A DNA stretch of 64,000 bases, taken from assembly GCA_009869945.1 (NCBI GenBank), contig WIXG01000220.1, positions 1 to 64,000 on the forward strand, in the 5' to 3' direction. Below the pieces are notes generated by a model. The model saw nothing but the letters and a program-made list of their open reading frames with translations. It made no database searches and was not told the origin of the DNA. Shown piece after piece: positions 1-12,623 of the stretch (positions are counted from its first letter, which is position 1; every line of letters begins with the position of its first letter). The position numbers were made by a program, and so were the translations under genes. Source of the stretch: Mesaphorura yosii. Its lineage: Eukaryota; Arthropoda; Collembola; Poduromorpha; Tullbergiidae.

Positions 1-25
1 GAGGCTTCATCATCTCAACTCAACT

Positions 26-38
26 CTTCTCCTTGCAG
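26..38 (+). promoter_or_regulatory. Splice-acceptor-like site just upstream of TANGO2 start
   Basis: A pyrimidine-rich stretch ending TTGCAG stops 8 bases before the TANGO2 ATG. It fits the 3' end of a 5'UTR intron or a spliced-leader trans-splice acceptor. The window starts too close to tell which. Confidence 0.5.
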
Positions 39-46
39 ATTTCAAA

Positions 47-1261
47 ATGTGCAACTTGTTCATCGCCGTAACTCCTGATTCTTCTGAACGACAAAGTGAC
101 TACAAACTCGTCCTTGCTTCAAATCGCGATGAATACTATCTCAGACCAGCTAAAATCGCTGACTTTTGGGACGAGCATCCTGACATTGTCGGAGGTCAGT
201 TTTTATTCTACAACTGTGAGACTAACTGCAAATTGCCAAATTATGCATGTAGTTTCTATGTCTCGATAGGACGGGATATGGAACCGGGACGAGAAGGTGG
301 CACTTGGCTTGCGATGAACAAATCAGGAAGAATTGGTGTCTTGCTGAACATATTGACAGAAGCGCCGGATCCCACCAAGCTGGGGCGTGGCAATTTGGGT
401 ATATCTCAGCATCAAGCAGATTAAGGCTTTCAGAATTTAAGTTTCCTTGCTTGATTTGCGTAGTGAAAGATTACCTCACGTCCCCTGACTTGAATGGCTA
501 CGAATACTCACAAATGTTGTGCCGGAATGCGAGTAAATACAACGAATTCAATCTAGTGACGCTAGAAGTCAAGTAAGTGTGGAAAAGTTTACTGTGCTAG
601 ACAGGTTTTTACTGTAGCTAATGTGAGCGCAATTTTGATTTCAGGAACCCTGAGCCAGAAGTGAGCTTCTTTTCTAGTCCGAAACTAGACCCCATGAAGC
701 TCAATCCAACTGATACAAAAACAATGGTGGCTGCGTTCGGTAACAGTGCTTATGAGACTCCTTTCATCAAAGTAGCTGATGGAAAAACTCAAATGACGAA
801 AGTCGTGGGTGACTTCAAACGTAAATCCCAGAAGCGGTACCTCATCAACGGGTTATTAGAGATCCTTGAGTGCAAAACACGGTAGTGCATACTTGAAAAG
901 CAGTAAACTTCAATCCAGTAGGAAACCCTTCAGGCTTATGGCTGTTTTGCTTGTGCCTAGATTCTATCCAGATCCACAGATGCAGAAACAGATTACAAAC
1001 ACTGAGTTCTTGGAAGGCATGAGCAGTCGATATGTAGAAATGCCAGAGCACAAGTACGGGTCAAGGTAATCTCTCCCTTGGATCTAAATGTTTAGGCACG
1101 TCATTTACGACTGATGGTCTCGTTTCAGGACCCACACTGTGATACTAGTAGACTTTGAAAACAACGTCGACTACCATGAATGGACTATGATGGAGCCCAT
1201 CGTAGTTAATTCCCCCACGAAGAGATGGGTGCACTCTCAAATGGATTTCTCCCTTACCTGA
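47..1261 (+). CDS. TANGO2: TANGO2 homologue (NRDE-motif protein), six exons, complete
   Basis: Exons 47-194, 270-398, 464-572, 645-881, 961-1065 and 1129-1261 join in frame into 286 residues, close to human TANGO2 (about 276). Introns are 75, 65, 72, 79 and 63 bp, all GT/AG. The start is the first ATG and gives the family's MC-x-x-F beginning. The NRDE signature (N26-R27-D28-E29) lies in LASNRDEYY. Other family blocks are GREGGTWLAM, the GRG run near residue 90, NEFNLVTLE, and the C-terminal YGSRTHTVILVD, which matches the human YGTRTNTIILVD region. At introns 2 and 4 I chose the later in-frame acceptors (463 and 960) because they remove peptides the family lacks. TANGO2 proteins act at the Golgi, ER and mitochondria; roles in heme trafficking and in lipid or CoA metabolism are proposed and the reaction is unsettled. 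The gene is tail-to-tail with the PTB gene that follows. The family call is firm; the two acceptor choices are inference. Confidence 0.95.
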
Positions 1262-1316
1262 GCCTGTTACTTTGAGCCAAATTTCTGGTCATTATAATTG
1301 AATTGCAGTATTTTAA

Positions 1317-1322
1317 TTTATT
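1317..1322 (-). promoter_or_regulatory. Possible polyadenylation signal of the first PTB gene
   Basis: AATAAA on the minus strand lies about 285 bases past the stop codon of the convergent PTB gene. If used, the two transcripts overlap at their 3' ends by roughly 50 bases or more. I saw no nearer canonical signal. Confidence 0.4.
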
Positions 1323-1363
1323 AAACTTCTCTGTAAGTATATTATAGACAAAGCAAATTAGCA

Positions 1364-1369
1364 AATAAA
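1364..1369 (+). promoter_or_regulatory. TANGO2 polyadenylation signal
   Basis: AATAAA about 100 bases after the TANGO2 stop codon, in AT-rich non-coding DNA, is the natural 3' end signal for this gene. Confidence 0.6.
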
Positions 1370-1606
1370 GCGAGCACTAAATGTGAGAACAAGTCTTCAA
1401 ATTCCACGAATCTACTTTTTCCCCATTGCATACAATATTAAGCGCTAGATTGAATTCTATTTGTCGAAGCGTACTAGTTAGAGTTAGTTCATTTTTAAAG
1501 AAATCCACTAATTTTCAGGTTGTCTGCATCAGTTGTTCAATTTTCCGCACCCTGAGGTTTTTTCTCACGCTCAATTTAATTACAAACGGTTGGAAACAAT
1601 GGGGCA

Positions 1607-4600
1607 TTATGGGAGGTAGCCAAGTGACGCCTGAAAGTCAGTGGAGCTGTTTGATTTGGATGCCAGGTTGTTGATACTCTTATCATAGTTTGAGTTCATG
1701 TTCAGGACGTCGTGAGTGGAACTGCTGGCTTTCGAATTATTTCCTGGACGACGATTCACATGTAGATCTTTGAACATCGCTGCTATCTCCGCTGTTTTCT
1801 TCATCGATAACACCTTGTCGGTCTCCAGGCCTTTCCCACAATGTGCCCTCGTATCAGTTTCTCCCGTAACACTGCCGTTGCCTTTGGCTGGAACACAGGT
1901 CTTCCCCCTGAAATGATTTCTGTCCTGATCCTGTTTTGCATCCGAGTATTGAAATGAGTAACTAGAGCATGGCGCTGCGGTTGCATCTTCACCAGTTACT
2001 AGGCGAACTTTACTTCCTAGTGACGACTGGTGAGCCTTGGAGCGGCTGTTGCACAAAATTCCTTTTGGGGTCTGAAATGAAAAGAAAGCATTATAAGTTG
2101 TAGCTTCCAAGGGTTCAATATTCGATCAGGACTCAGGAATGATCTACCGGAGAAGAATGGAAATACGGCGATGGGTGACTGCAACTTTTGCTATCAGAGT
2201 TGCACTGTGAACTTGATTGGGGAGAGTTTAAACTGAGTTGTTGCGTTCCCTTCTTAATTTCTATTCCAGATACGCCTTCCCTCTGCTGTTGATGGACTGT
2301 TGCACAGATCGTCTTGGCACCGACGTTAATCTGTGGGTGTTGGCGTGGATGCGGCGATCCAGAACCGGCCGACCTCGAGCCGGGTGAATTGTTTCCATTG
2401 CTGTTGCTGCAGTAGGACAGCCTTCGGGCAGGATGATAGGATAGAATTTCGACTGATTTGGTTGAGACTGTCTTGAGGTTCGACGAGGATGATGTGGTGG
2501 TTGTTGGTTCAAGAGGATTGAATGCTTCCAAATCATAAGAATTCGTGTCAGTGTCAGAGGTCTCGGTGTCCAAGTTGATATTATATATTTTAAGTCCATT
2601 AGACTTAACTCTCTGAAGAGAGCAGTAACATTTTTCGCTCCCGGCGCAGCTTTCTGTATCATACCCACACATCTTTGTGGTGATTGATCGGCTAGATTGT
2701 CCACAAACTGATGCACCATTGGAATGATCATGTTGGGCCGAACCACATTTTTCGGCTGAAGAGCAAATACTCGACTTGACTCCATTTTCAGCAACGACTT
2801 TAGAACCCGACGCCGACTCGCTCTCGTCAGACTTGCTACTCCGCTCAGGTTTCCCGGTATAAGCCGGCGATGATGCTGGAATTCGAACGATCTTGACGTT
2901 TTGTTTGGAGGGCAGTGAGCAGTAACATTTCTCTGAACAATTTTCACAAGCACATCCACTACAAAAGGACATAATCGAGGCATCTTCGATCTTCGCACGA
3001 CTGCTCCCAGGTTTCGGCGGAACTGCCGGGCCACTTTTCTTCAGAATAATTTTGCGAGGAAGCTTGGAAGGCTGCTTTGCAGCCACTGATACTTTAGAGA
3101 TACCGGCAACTCCAACTCCGGCTTTAGCTGACGCCGCTGATGCTGCAGCTTGAGTGGAGGATGAAGTCATCATTATCCCAGACGTAATTTTTGAGAATGA
3201 TTTTAAGAAGGCGCCAAGAAATTGCGAATGTTCTTCGCTTTCTAGACCGGGCAAGTTTGCACTGGTCCCAGGCTTACTTGGTGCTGCTGGCTTTTTTCGT
3301 CTTCCATTGCCATGATTTTTTCCGTTCGCCCGTATGGGCAATTGATGCTTCTTCATAGCGTCCTTGCTCTTCTGGTATAGCTGGTCTTGTGTGAGCGTTA
3401 GTGCAATTTTTAGCAGCAATTGTTGATAGGACGGTTTCAAATCGTTGAAACTGTATGATAAAGAAACATGTGCGTTTTATTTCACATTTAATTTTCAGTA
3501 CGATTACTGTATTTGCTGTTTGTCTCACCTCATTCCACCCGGGTTAATGATTCGATCAAGCACCTGATCGATTGACTCGCTTAGCTGAAAATCCGTCGCG
3601 GATGACGATGAAGATAACTCCTCTTCTGGTGTAGAGATTTTCACACGTTTCGTGTTCTTGGTGTACTGCGGTCGATACCCACCTACACCATGGCCGCAGT
3701 TCCGAGCCTTGTTAATGGAAACTCTTCTCTGGGGGATTTTGAGAAGTACAGAATCCTCTGAATTGTACCGCTTCAAGTTACTTTTGCTTATCCGATCCGA
3801 CCCATGTCTCTTCTTGTTGTTTCGTCGAGGCGGTCTCACTGGTATGAGAAGCGATTCTGAGTCCGAACAAACTCCATCGGGTGAAGAAACACAGTCCTGG
3901 CAAGCGAATCGGCTTTGTCCACTTGAGCCTGCGATTCCGCAACTAGTATTGCTGCAGCAGGTCCGTAGCAGAGCGGCCGGTCCACTTCCACTTGGGGACA
4001 TCTGACAGTGTGCGTTGGAAGAGAGGGGAGGTGAGCAAGAAGGTGTCGAGAATGCCGACGAAGGATTTTGCCCATTCGCGTGGTTAGTGGCCGGCGAATT
4101 TCTGGTCAGGGTTCCGTAGCCGCTTTCGCCTTCTCTTTTGCCAATAGCATGCGGATTTGCGCAATTGCTCTTCATTTTATCGACCAGCGACTGGTAAAGG
4201 TTGGCTGCTACTACGATCGCGTCTTCTGCACACCGGCACACGAAGGCGTGACAATCCAGCGTAAATGTCGCTTCTCTCATGACGCACGCGAACAAAGGTG
4301 GGTTTCTGAAAGGTTTGCCCGCACCGTGCCCTCCAGCCGCCTCACACTTGCTTCTGTAAATGCGGGCAAACTCCTCACTCATCTGACCAAACAAGCGTCC
4401 TTTGTCTTGTCCTTCCGGGTCGGAAATTAGAGGCATGAATGCGCATTCAGTTGAGTGTGGATCGCCTCTGGCAACAAATTTGATGGCTGCCCAAACCGCA
4501 ATTGTTGCAAACGGATTCACAAGACGAAGTTTTGGACATTCAAACCTCAGTCCGTCCTTCGTAATTGCCAGCTGCCCATTGAGAATGTTTTTTCCGTTCA

Positions 4601-5726
4601 AGTAGTTGGTGTATAGTGAGCAGAGGGGAGCCTGCAGGTCCTCCAATGCAGTTGTATTTCCTTCCACTGGCACGCAACCTAAGTACTCAACGGGGAAGCG
4701 GAGGTCGCATCCATGAACCAAATTTGGGTTGCTGAATCTCTCGTTCTCAGTCGGACATGACGACGATGGCGGCCCGCGAGGGACTTGACCGCTGTAGTCG
4801 CCGTTTTTCCACACAATGTCGGCGCTACTCGAACTACAGGGAGCGCTGCTTGTTGCAACACCGCTTCGGTTGGGTAAACCCACACTTTTGTCCGCCATCG
4901 CCTTCTCGCCCATGTTGTCACAGAGTCTCATGAACGCATTTTGCACTCGCCGGTCGTCAAATGTCAATATCTCGTTGTCGTTAGCATGCTCGTTCTCCTC
5001 GCACGTGATTCGGACACTTGACACGTTACGCCCTGATCGACTTTGATTTGTTGGCTTGCCACGCGGTTGCTTGAGAAGATGCGCCGGCACCTGATTGAAC
5101 CTTGACAGGTTACTCAGCGAATCAGTAACAATTGACGAAAAGTTTTTCTCCTCTGGGATTTTCTGATAGTCATCATCGTCATCGGAAGTATCAGCACATA
5201 ATCTCAACTGTTTTGATCTCTCCGGAGCCGGAATATTGCTTTGACATTGACCCTTTAGGCGGATATCTTTGAAATATTTCTCGCTCTCGCGACTCGAATG
5301 TCTCCTTACTAAACCCGCTCCAGGAGCAGCGTGATCCCCAGCAACTGGTCGCTGTCTCGGGTTTGGGTCTTCAATTTTAACGCAAAACGGCTCGAGCAAA
5401 TGAGGCTTGAAAGAGTTGAGTTTTGTCTGTCGCCCGAAGAGACTGTCGATTCTCCTTTTGTAAATCGCACTTCGTTCACTTATGGAGTGCTGGCTCGTCA
5501 GCGAGAAGGAACTACTGCAATTGCTTTGGGTGCTTCGAGTGGTACCAGTGTCAGAGTTGCTGCTTGTGCTCTGTGGTGGGTCCCTGCGAAAGTTTAAAGC
5601 ATCGTCAACGGATGACAACCCCGACGTTCCCTCTTCTGCTTCAGCTAACGCCGCCAAGTCTTCCTCTACAACGGTTGAAATGAATCGACGACCGTTATCG
5701 CTGGTTTGTTGCAAAATTATCACCAT
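1607..5726 (-). CDS. Large PTB-domain scaffold-like protein, three exons (PTB protein 1)
   Basis: Exons 5726-3529, 3450-2148 and 2071-1607 join in frame into 1321 residues, with introns of 78 and 76 bp. A PTB/PID fold spans about residues 340-520: it opens with RFPVEYLGCVPV, carries a longer than usual loop, and ends with PPLFACVMREATFTLDCHAF and a terminal helix. PTB domains usually bind NPxY-type tails or phospholipids, so a cytoplasmic adaptor role is expected. The rest is Ser/Asn/Cys-rich and probably disordered. There is a helical block at about 734-766 beginning FNDLKPSYQQLLLKIALTL, and the motif SEKCYCSL occurs twice (about 905-912 and 1004-1011). No membrane span is seen. The start is uncertain: the first ATG (MVIILQQ) follows a strong acceptor directly, so it may be the start or an internal methionine. 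It resembles PTB protein 2 in this window. I could not name the orthologue. Confidence 0.85.
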
Positions 5727-5750
5727 CTGGAAAACAGCGATAAAAAAAGT
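5727..5750 (-). promoter_or_regulatory. Strong splice acceptor at the start of PTB protein 1
   Basis: Read on the minus strand, a T-rich run ending GTTTTCCAG abuts the ATG at 5726 with no bases between. This is a 5'UTR intron end, a trans-splice acceptor, or evidence of an upstream coding exon that I did not find. Confidence 0.6.
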
Positions 5751-8700
5751 TAGCAAACATTGACGGAAAGACGCCAATTCCAAGGAGCGTCCGAACTCTG
5801 GTGCAACTATGCGAATGAGCTATTCTTACACACGAGTTTCAGAGCGTGGAGGTGAGTGAGTCACATGGGAAAAGACTCAAATTCGTGATCGAGAAATGGA
5901 TGAATGTCGTTCCTGTTACAGCGTTGTTTGTCTTGTGCCGAATAAATGCTTACTGAATCAGAATTGCTTTCTTTGCGGTACTTACATTTGTTGCTAATGT
6001 TCCCATGCAATTCCTGCTAACTGTTAGTTTAGATTCATGTTCCGACATTGAGACCCATCCTGCATTACTGCAGGAGGCGAGTTTTGGGGACAATTTTGCA
6101 AGAACTTAATAAGGGACAGACAACCCCAAATTAAAATGTACATCAAAACTGCGAATGACGAATGGCAATCGCATGCAAGGCAGGAGCACAATTAAGTAAG
6201 AAATCAGATGGCATTTGTTTTGTGGCGTGTATTGTTGGGACGATTGCATTCTATGGTTGGACTGTAATGCAATTTATCGTATTATCATGGCGCATGTGGC
6301 CTAGGTACAATGCAAGGGGAATAATGAAATGGAATGAATGACTGAACATGACAGATGTCTATTGTGGAAATCTGTCTTTCAGAGAATGCAAAATAAATAA
6401 TAAAATTTTCGGTTGGATCAGCTCGCACTATGACTCTTTTCAGCCTCTTCTGTTTTGATTGGCTTTTCTGGTGAAAAGTAACGGGAAACTTTCTTTCATC
6501 GCTCTGCTCGTCATCAGTGGCAAGAAAATAGGCAGAATATTTGCCCATGTTCACGAAATGCTACAAGCTGCATAGAACGAGGAAATAATAGAGCTCACAC
6601 TGCCCAGAATCCCACCGAAGTATCAGCCAACAGATTTTGCGATAATTATAATTCAATCAGGAGCTCAGTGAATGGGAAATGTGAGCCTGCGAATGAATTC
6701 AGACGAAATTGAGAACACTTTGCATTGTTTACAGCCCTCATGTGATATTTTCTCAATCTGCCTGCTTTGAATCTAATTTTTTCTACATTTGCTTCTTAAT
6801 CACTCTAACACAGACGATAATTATATCAGGACTGCAGCATTGGCGTTGCGACGGAGCCTGAATCGTCGAGGAAAAGACACACATGTTGCAAAAATCAGTT
6901 CAGCATGAAGAAACTCGTGCCACATGAAAATAATGCACATGAATATCACGAAGTCATCCTCAAAGCTCCAATTTGTCCTAGACCACAGTGTAATACGAGC
7001 TCGTATTTGGTTGGTCCACGGAGAACAAGATACTTACTATTTAGTGTAAAGCAAGTCTGTTAAAATGAACTTCATGCTCAAATTAGCGTAGGCATGATGT
7101 AAATTTCGGGATGCTCACGTCGAAGATGACAGCCAGAACTCTTTTAAGATGGCTTTGCAAGCATTTACATGACCATTTCTCATTCGGATTAAAACATGAA
7201 AATCCAACTCCGCACTGCTTCATGAATTGACTTGTGATGAGATTATTCAATCATCGTTTTGATTGATTGATATAATCTAAATCTCATGCCTGATCAGAAC
7301 ATATGGCAAGTTACAGGACTTTCTCATTCATCCAGCGATACACACCTCATCTTCCTTTAAGGAAGAGTTATTTGCCTCTGATTAGTTCTACTTTCAGTAA
7401 ATCGTAAGCGTTTGTCCCGTAACTGTACTTACAACTTTAATTCCAATTTTGAATGATCGCAATGCGTGGTGTGGACGGGTTAACGAGTAATTAATTTTCA
7501 TCTGTGCAGGCAGAACAAAGCTCGCCGTGCTTAATGACCGTTAAATTGACGGTTCTTCAACTCTGAGGCGCATGTACAATTTAGACCAAGACGGTGCAAT
7601 TCTTTCACCGCCCGATCCCGAGCATGAGCGCAACCAGTCAAGCAGAAAAGAGTACAGTAAAGTATAACTCGTAAACCAAGTCAATCATGAATCATGGTCC
7701 CGCACATTTCGTACTCCACACGTGTAAGTGAATGAATGAACACACTCGTCGTCGAGCAAAGGAGTCGGTCATAGAAGTAGACTCCGCGTCCGCGCATTTC
7801 CTTGCTGAAATTCCGCCCTATGCGAAAGAAGTCGTCAAATCTCAGACTAGAGAGTCCGACATGATTCACGGGTTTTGTGCATGTGTGCAATTAAGTTGGC
7901 ACAGTCGGTTGAATAAATGCAAAGAATAAAAATAAACTCTGGCGTTCTGACTCGTGCACTTCTCTGAGTTAGAATTGAAGAGCAGGTGCGAGTCCTAAAT
8001 GAATTACTTTAGGATTTTGGTTCCATTCTGTCGTTCCTATTGTTCTCGCGTCTTTCACGTGGACATAAATCTTCAAGTCCCAATGAATGTTTTGCAGAGT
8101 CAACCACCTAGTTGGACTCGATGCTCAATCTAACGTTGCAAATCACACCAACTTGAGGTTTAAGCACTCCCCAGAAATTTCAATGTGTTTCTCTCAGGAC
8201 AAATCAATCCTATGTGATTCGGGAGACTTAAAGTCTAAGATTATCGTACGCATGATGGCAAGATGCACCTGTATGGGAACATCGTTACTTCGTGACAAAG
8301 TTCCCAACCCGTTTCTTAAGTTCTTCTCGAGTGTGGTACGAACGCATGAATGCTGGTTGCATAAGAAATGCGTTTTACTTCCCCAAAATAATTAGTAGCG
8401 GTATTAGCGTTAGGTGATGACGACGCAAACGTGATTTGGATTCTGTTCCTTTTCGTAGTCTGAAACCCCCAAACCCAGGAGCCAAGAGTCTGAGAATATT
8501 GACACCTCGCTTTTCATTGTCAGACTAACAGAAGAGAGCTAAAATTAATTCGAGTTCTCAGTTGAAATATTTGGGGAAAGAAACTGTGAAGAGGAACTCG
8601 TTGGCATTGTTATTGCTCACAGCACTCTGAAGAGTACTGTAAATAGTTATTATAACAATCAAGAAGGTCTCAGAATCTCCGCAACGAACGCAGTTGAAGA

Positions 8701-11700
8701 AACCCCCAAAAGTTGCTTTGTCAAGCGTGAACTGAAATGTAATTTATTTAATGAGAAATTATGTAATGGAAGTTGCATTGTGATGAAGCAGGAAGGAAAT
8801 GCAGAAATGTGATACACAGTAAGAAGGCACAATGCCGGATGCATGTGGCTACTAGTATAACTAATTCTGGAACAATCACCCCAAAGTGGAGGGTTACGTT
8901 TGCAATTTCTCAATTTATTATATTAATATTACCTTTAATTGTGAACAATCGCAGTAGCTTCAAAAAGCTTCACAGAATTGTTTACCGTTGAGGTCAAAAG
9001 CATTACGCACTTTGGACTACGCATTGCACTTTTAATTTATATGGTTTGCAGATTTTCGTTGAAGGCAAAGATTTGCAATAAAGATTACTAGTCCACTAGT
9101 GGAAGATAAGCACTCATATCTCCTGTTATTTGTTACCCCCTTCAATCGTTAATCTAATACTATGTACCGTAACAGAATTTTGCTGCTAATTTGAGAGCAG
9201 CAACATTAATTCCGCTTGATGTATTCCGTTCCATACGCAAGGTGCAATGCGCTCAGCGCATCCAAAATCCAACGATGCCAGGCAGTATCGATTACTCTAC
9301 AATCACACGGTGTAAATAAAAAATTAAGCCAAATTGTAAAATGTTGATGCTAACTAGAGTCTGTGGATTTATAGTGTCAAGGAATGATAGCAGACGCAGT
9401 TGAAGCTTATCATGATTTTCACGCTTGTCTTAGCTTTTGACTTCTAAATTGCTGAACTGCATTTGAGCGCAGAAAAATTACTCGAACCAGAATCATAAAC
9501 CTTGCTATGAGATTAAGCGCCTGACATTTCTGACTGTTAGGTGCTTTACGAATTAGCAAGGTAAAAGCTATATGGCCTATAAATAAAGATGGGACTCTGT
9601 TTAAGCAAGTTCAAGGACTTTCGTTTTGACATTTCGAGTTGCAATAATATTGAGCGGCTGATGGTGTGAATTTTGTTCATGACCATGATCTTACATGATT
9701 CGTATAGATCCGAAGTTTCACTTGGTCGACTAGATCGACTTGGAAATGTAAAAGGTTAAATTCTTATCTACGCATAAAACGGAGTCGTTTTGCGACATTT
9801 AATTGCAAACACGCAGAGATCTTATCAAGTGGGTAATCTCTAAGTACGATATGAACACAAAATAAATGTGCACCTACAGTTTGACCGATTACAGGATGTC
9901 GTCAACTCAGATAGATATTTGTTACTACGTACAATACAATGCAGGCAATTTGGTTTTGAACTTACCTTTTCAAGAAGAGACTGTGGCTGGTGAAGTTACG
10001 TATTTTTGATTTTGAGGACAGCTCGTGCAAACACCATTATGGAAACAAAGGTTTGATGCATTTCTGCATATTCTGCATGTCGGTATTGCCGAAAGTCTTC
10101 TGTTTTGTTAAGCGGTCAAACACCTGTCCATCCCAAGTCGAATTAAATGTAAGAATTTTAAATGCTTTATGCTTCTGCAGGCCACAGGAACGGCGCGGTC
10201 ACCGCAAAAGTAATCGAACCAAGAATGAAATGCTTATCAGGGTCACTTTGATTTTGTCGTTCTGACCGGAGTGACAAACTCAGTTTGTTATTTTACACAA
10301 TGTCAAAAGTAAAATGGCGGGGATCTGCCAAGTTTCTCACAAGTTGGTCTCGGAGCGTTGTTACTAGCCGACGTTGCATCATGTGGCTTCGGCTCCCAAT
10401 CTTGATCACTAGCGCTTGAAATTTGATATTTACATGCAAAGCCAAATTATTTAGTGTAATCACAATACTTGAATTTGAGTAAAATTGAACTAGAAGAAGC
10501 CGACAAAACCTCAAAAATTGTCAAGGGACTATTCTTCAGTTTTTGAGACACGGACGATAATGAGAAATTAGAACTTTGGAAATGAATCGCAGAGGCAGAA
10601 CGTTTAACCAGAGTCGGAAACAGCGTCAGTGCGCACTGACCACAAACTGACAAATTGCAACTCAAACAAGAACGAATGGCCTGCGCTCAAATTAAGAATA
10701 AAAACGTACGCAACCTTAACGAGAGACAGTTAGCTATTGTAACAAGAGCACGCTCTTGCTAATTCGATTATGACAAAAAGAAAAGCACCTGTCTGCGAGT
10801 GAGAATGAGAATCTTATTTTCGTAAACTCGAAACGAATTTATCGAGAAGGAGCTCGTCAGGCATCTCTTAAGCCAAGCATCCACTGATCTTATTCCTCCT
10901 TAACGTAATCCTTCTTGTCTTCTCGGCGCAGTGCTCACAAAGTGAATCTTCTTTCACTGCCATTTACCTTCCTAAATGCAGGTGAAGATTCATTGAAATG
11001 ATTAGGTTCGAAGAATATCATTGGCATTGAATACCTCTGCATCTCAGATCACGAGTTCTCGCTAATACTATTTCGTGCGGTGTACGCTGATCACAACTTA
11101 GTTTGAAGTGCAACGGTTTACTAAATGCAAGCTTTGATATTTTGTTACTGAGGTTAACTTTAGGCTTTGTAATTGTGCAAAGGACAACGGGAGTAGGCGG
11201 AATGAGTTTGTAAAGATGCACAATTTGAAGATTACGATCAAATGCTTCGTATTGTTTCACTGCAACGGAGTAAACAGCAAAATGACTCTGAGACAATTGC
11301 CATGTTATTCCACTAGGATTTTAATTGAATAGATTTCTGACGATTTGGCTTTTACTCTCAATTCAGCATACTACACGGTAAATGCGTAGGAAGCGGAACC
11401 TGTTATCAACAGACGTTTTACAGTAGAACGGAAGAGGTACTATGAATACTACTAGAGCTAGAACCCGGTCGACCAAGCTAGTTTTCGACAGTCATATTAG
11501 CTGTGGTCCTGTGGCTTGATTTGACATAGCACAATCCCCTGATAAGAATGCCCTGATCAACTCAGCTCAGTCCTCAAGAGGAAAGGCGAACAACAAACAT
11601 CAAACACACTTTTGCTCGGTCGAGTAACTTGCAATAGGAATTCGACCCAAATCTCTGAGGTGTGATATTTTATCACTTTCTTCGAATGCCCCATTGATTT

Positions 11701-12582
11701 GGTTCACTCTTTTGCTGGCTTTGAGAATGATCTCAAGTCCAAGAGAAGTGGTCTGTGGCTTGACACTTCATACCTCTTGATACTAATTTGTGGTAACCTC
11801 AAATATAGTTCACAGAGTGAGTTCGCACAGTTCGCACTACTATCTTTAGCAATGCACACAAAAAATTCTGCACATAAGCGTGAAATGTCATTTTTAAACC
11901 GCGTACTGTGAACCTCAGGAGCAGCAGTACTTTGAGCATCATGAGCCTGCGATATTGTAAAGTGACCCAATTATCATATCGTAGCTATTCTACGAATTTT
12001 GCAGCCTATTGTAATTGACTTCAGATTTTTCCATTGCCTGTCTTTAAATGAAGTATATCGGCTGACGACTGCCTGCCTGCCTGCCTGGCTCCGTTCCCTT
12101 GTAGGAAGCATAAAGCTTCGGAAAGAGAGTTTAGGAGTTGACGTCCGGTCGACATCGCACTGCTGCAAGCCTGTTCATGCTTCAGTCTGCCGCTCTCTCA
12201 CGCAACTCAGCACACGCGGTGCAGTGCCCACAGCCGCCTAATACTCATCATCATCATCATCTCTTTAAATTAATAGTAGAGTGTGACTGCCTGTGGGCCC
12301 TTTATATATTTACATGCATTCCTTATGGGAATATTTTTATGAATGAGTATTGTAGGGTGAGACAGAACCCTCTCCCGCTGAACACCACCGTCGCACGCCT
12401 TCTAACTGCCAATACCTTCCTCCGCTTTCAAGGCTCGACGTCCCTTCTATTTTCTCATTTGTACAATCTAATGGGGGAGAACGGAGGCTCTCTACTGGTT
12501 ATCAGCAAGAGGCAGTGAGAATTTTTGCATTTGAGTCGTGATAGGCCTGGGCCAAGTTGAGGTCATCGGGAAAATTTTCTAG
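5751..12582. other. Gene-poor AT-rich intergenic region
   Basis: No gene, RNA gene or element is recognised here. Short open frames (for example 6285-6554 minus and 8087-8395 plus) lack homology that I recognise and consistent splice structure. Simple repeats are small: four GCCT units at 12071-12086 and five CAT units at 12246-12260. Some of this must hold the promoters of the two divergently placed neighbours. Confidence 0.6.
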
Positions 12583-12623
12583 ACTAGCTTTCCTCGCTGT
12601 CTCGGACAGCGAGGAAAGCTAGT
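12583..12623. repeat. Perfect inverted repeat, 19-bp arms with a 3-base loop
   Basis: ACTAGCTTTCCTCGCTGTC, then TCG, then its exact reverse complement. The arms match at all 19 positions and pairing stops sharply outside them. No flanking pairing or mature-miRNA sequence that I know is present, and the loop is too short for a normal pre-miRNA. It could be a regulatory palindrome or cruciform, or the footprint of a mobile element. Confidence 0.85.

Noticed and set aside
2261-3034. 257-codon frame in another phase of PTB protein 1 exon 2
   Set aside because: A shadow frame over a long real exon; the composition is Arg/Pro-rich without any domain, and it does not connect to flanking exons.
9700-9722. 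miR-100/miR-10-like string (ATAGATCCGAA)
   Set aside because: Only part matches and no hairpin partner is found nearby.
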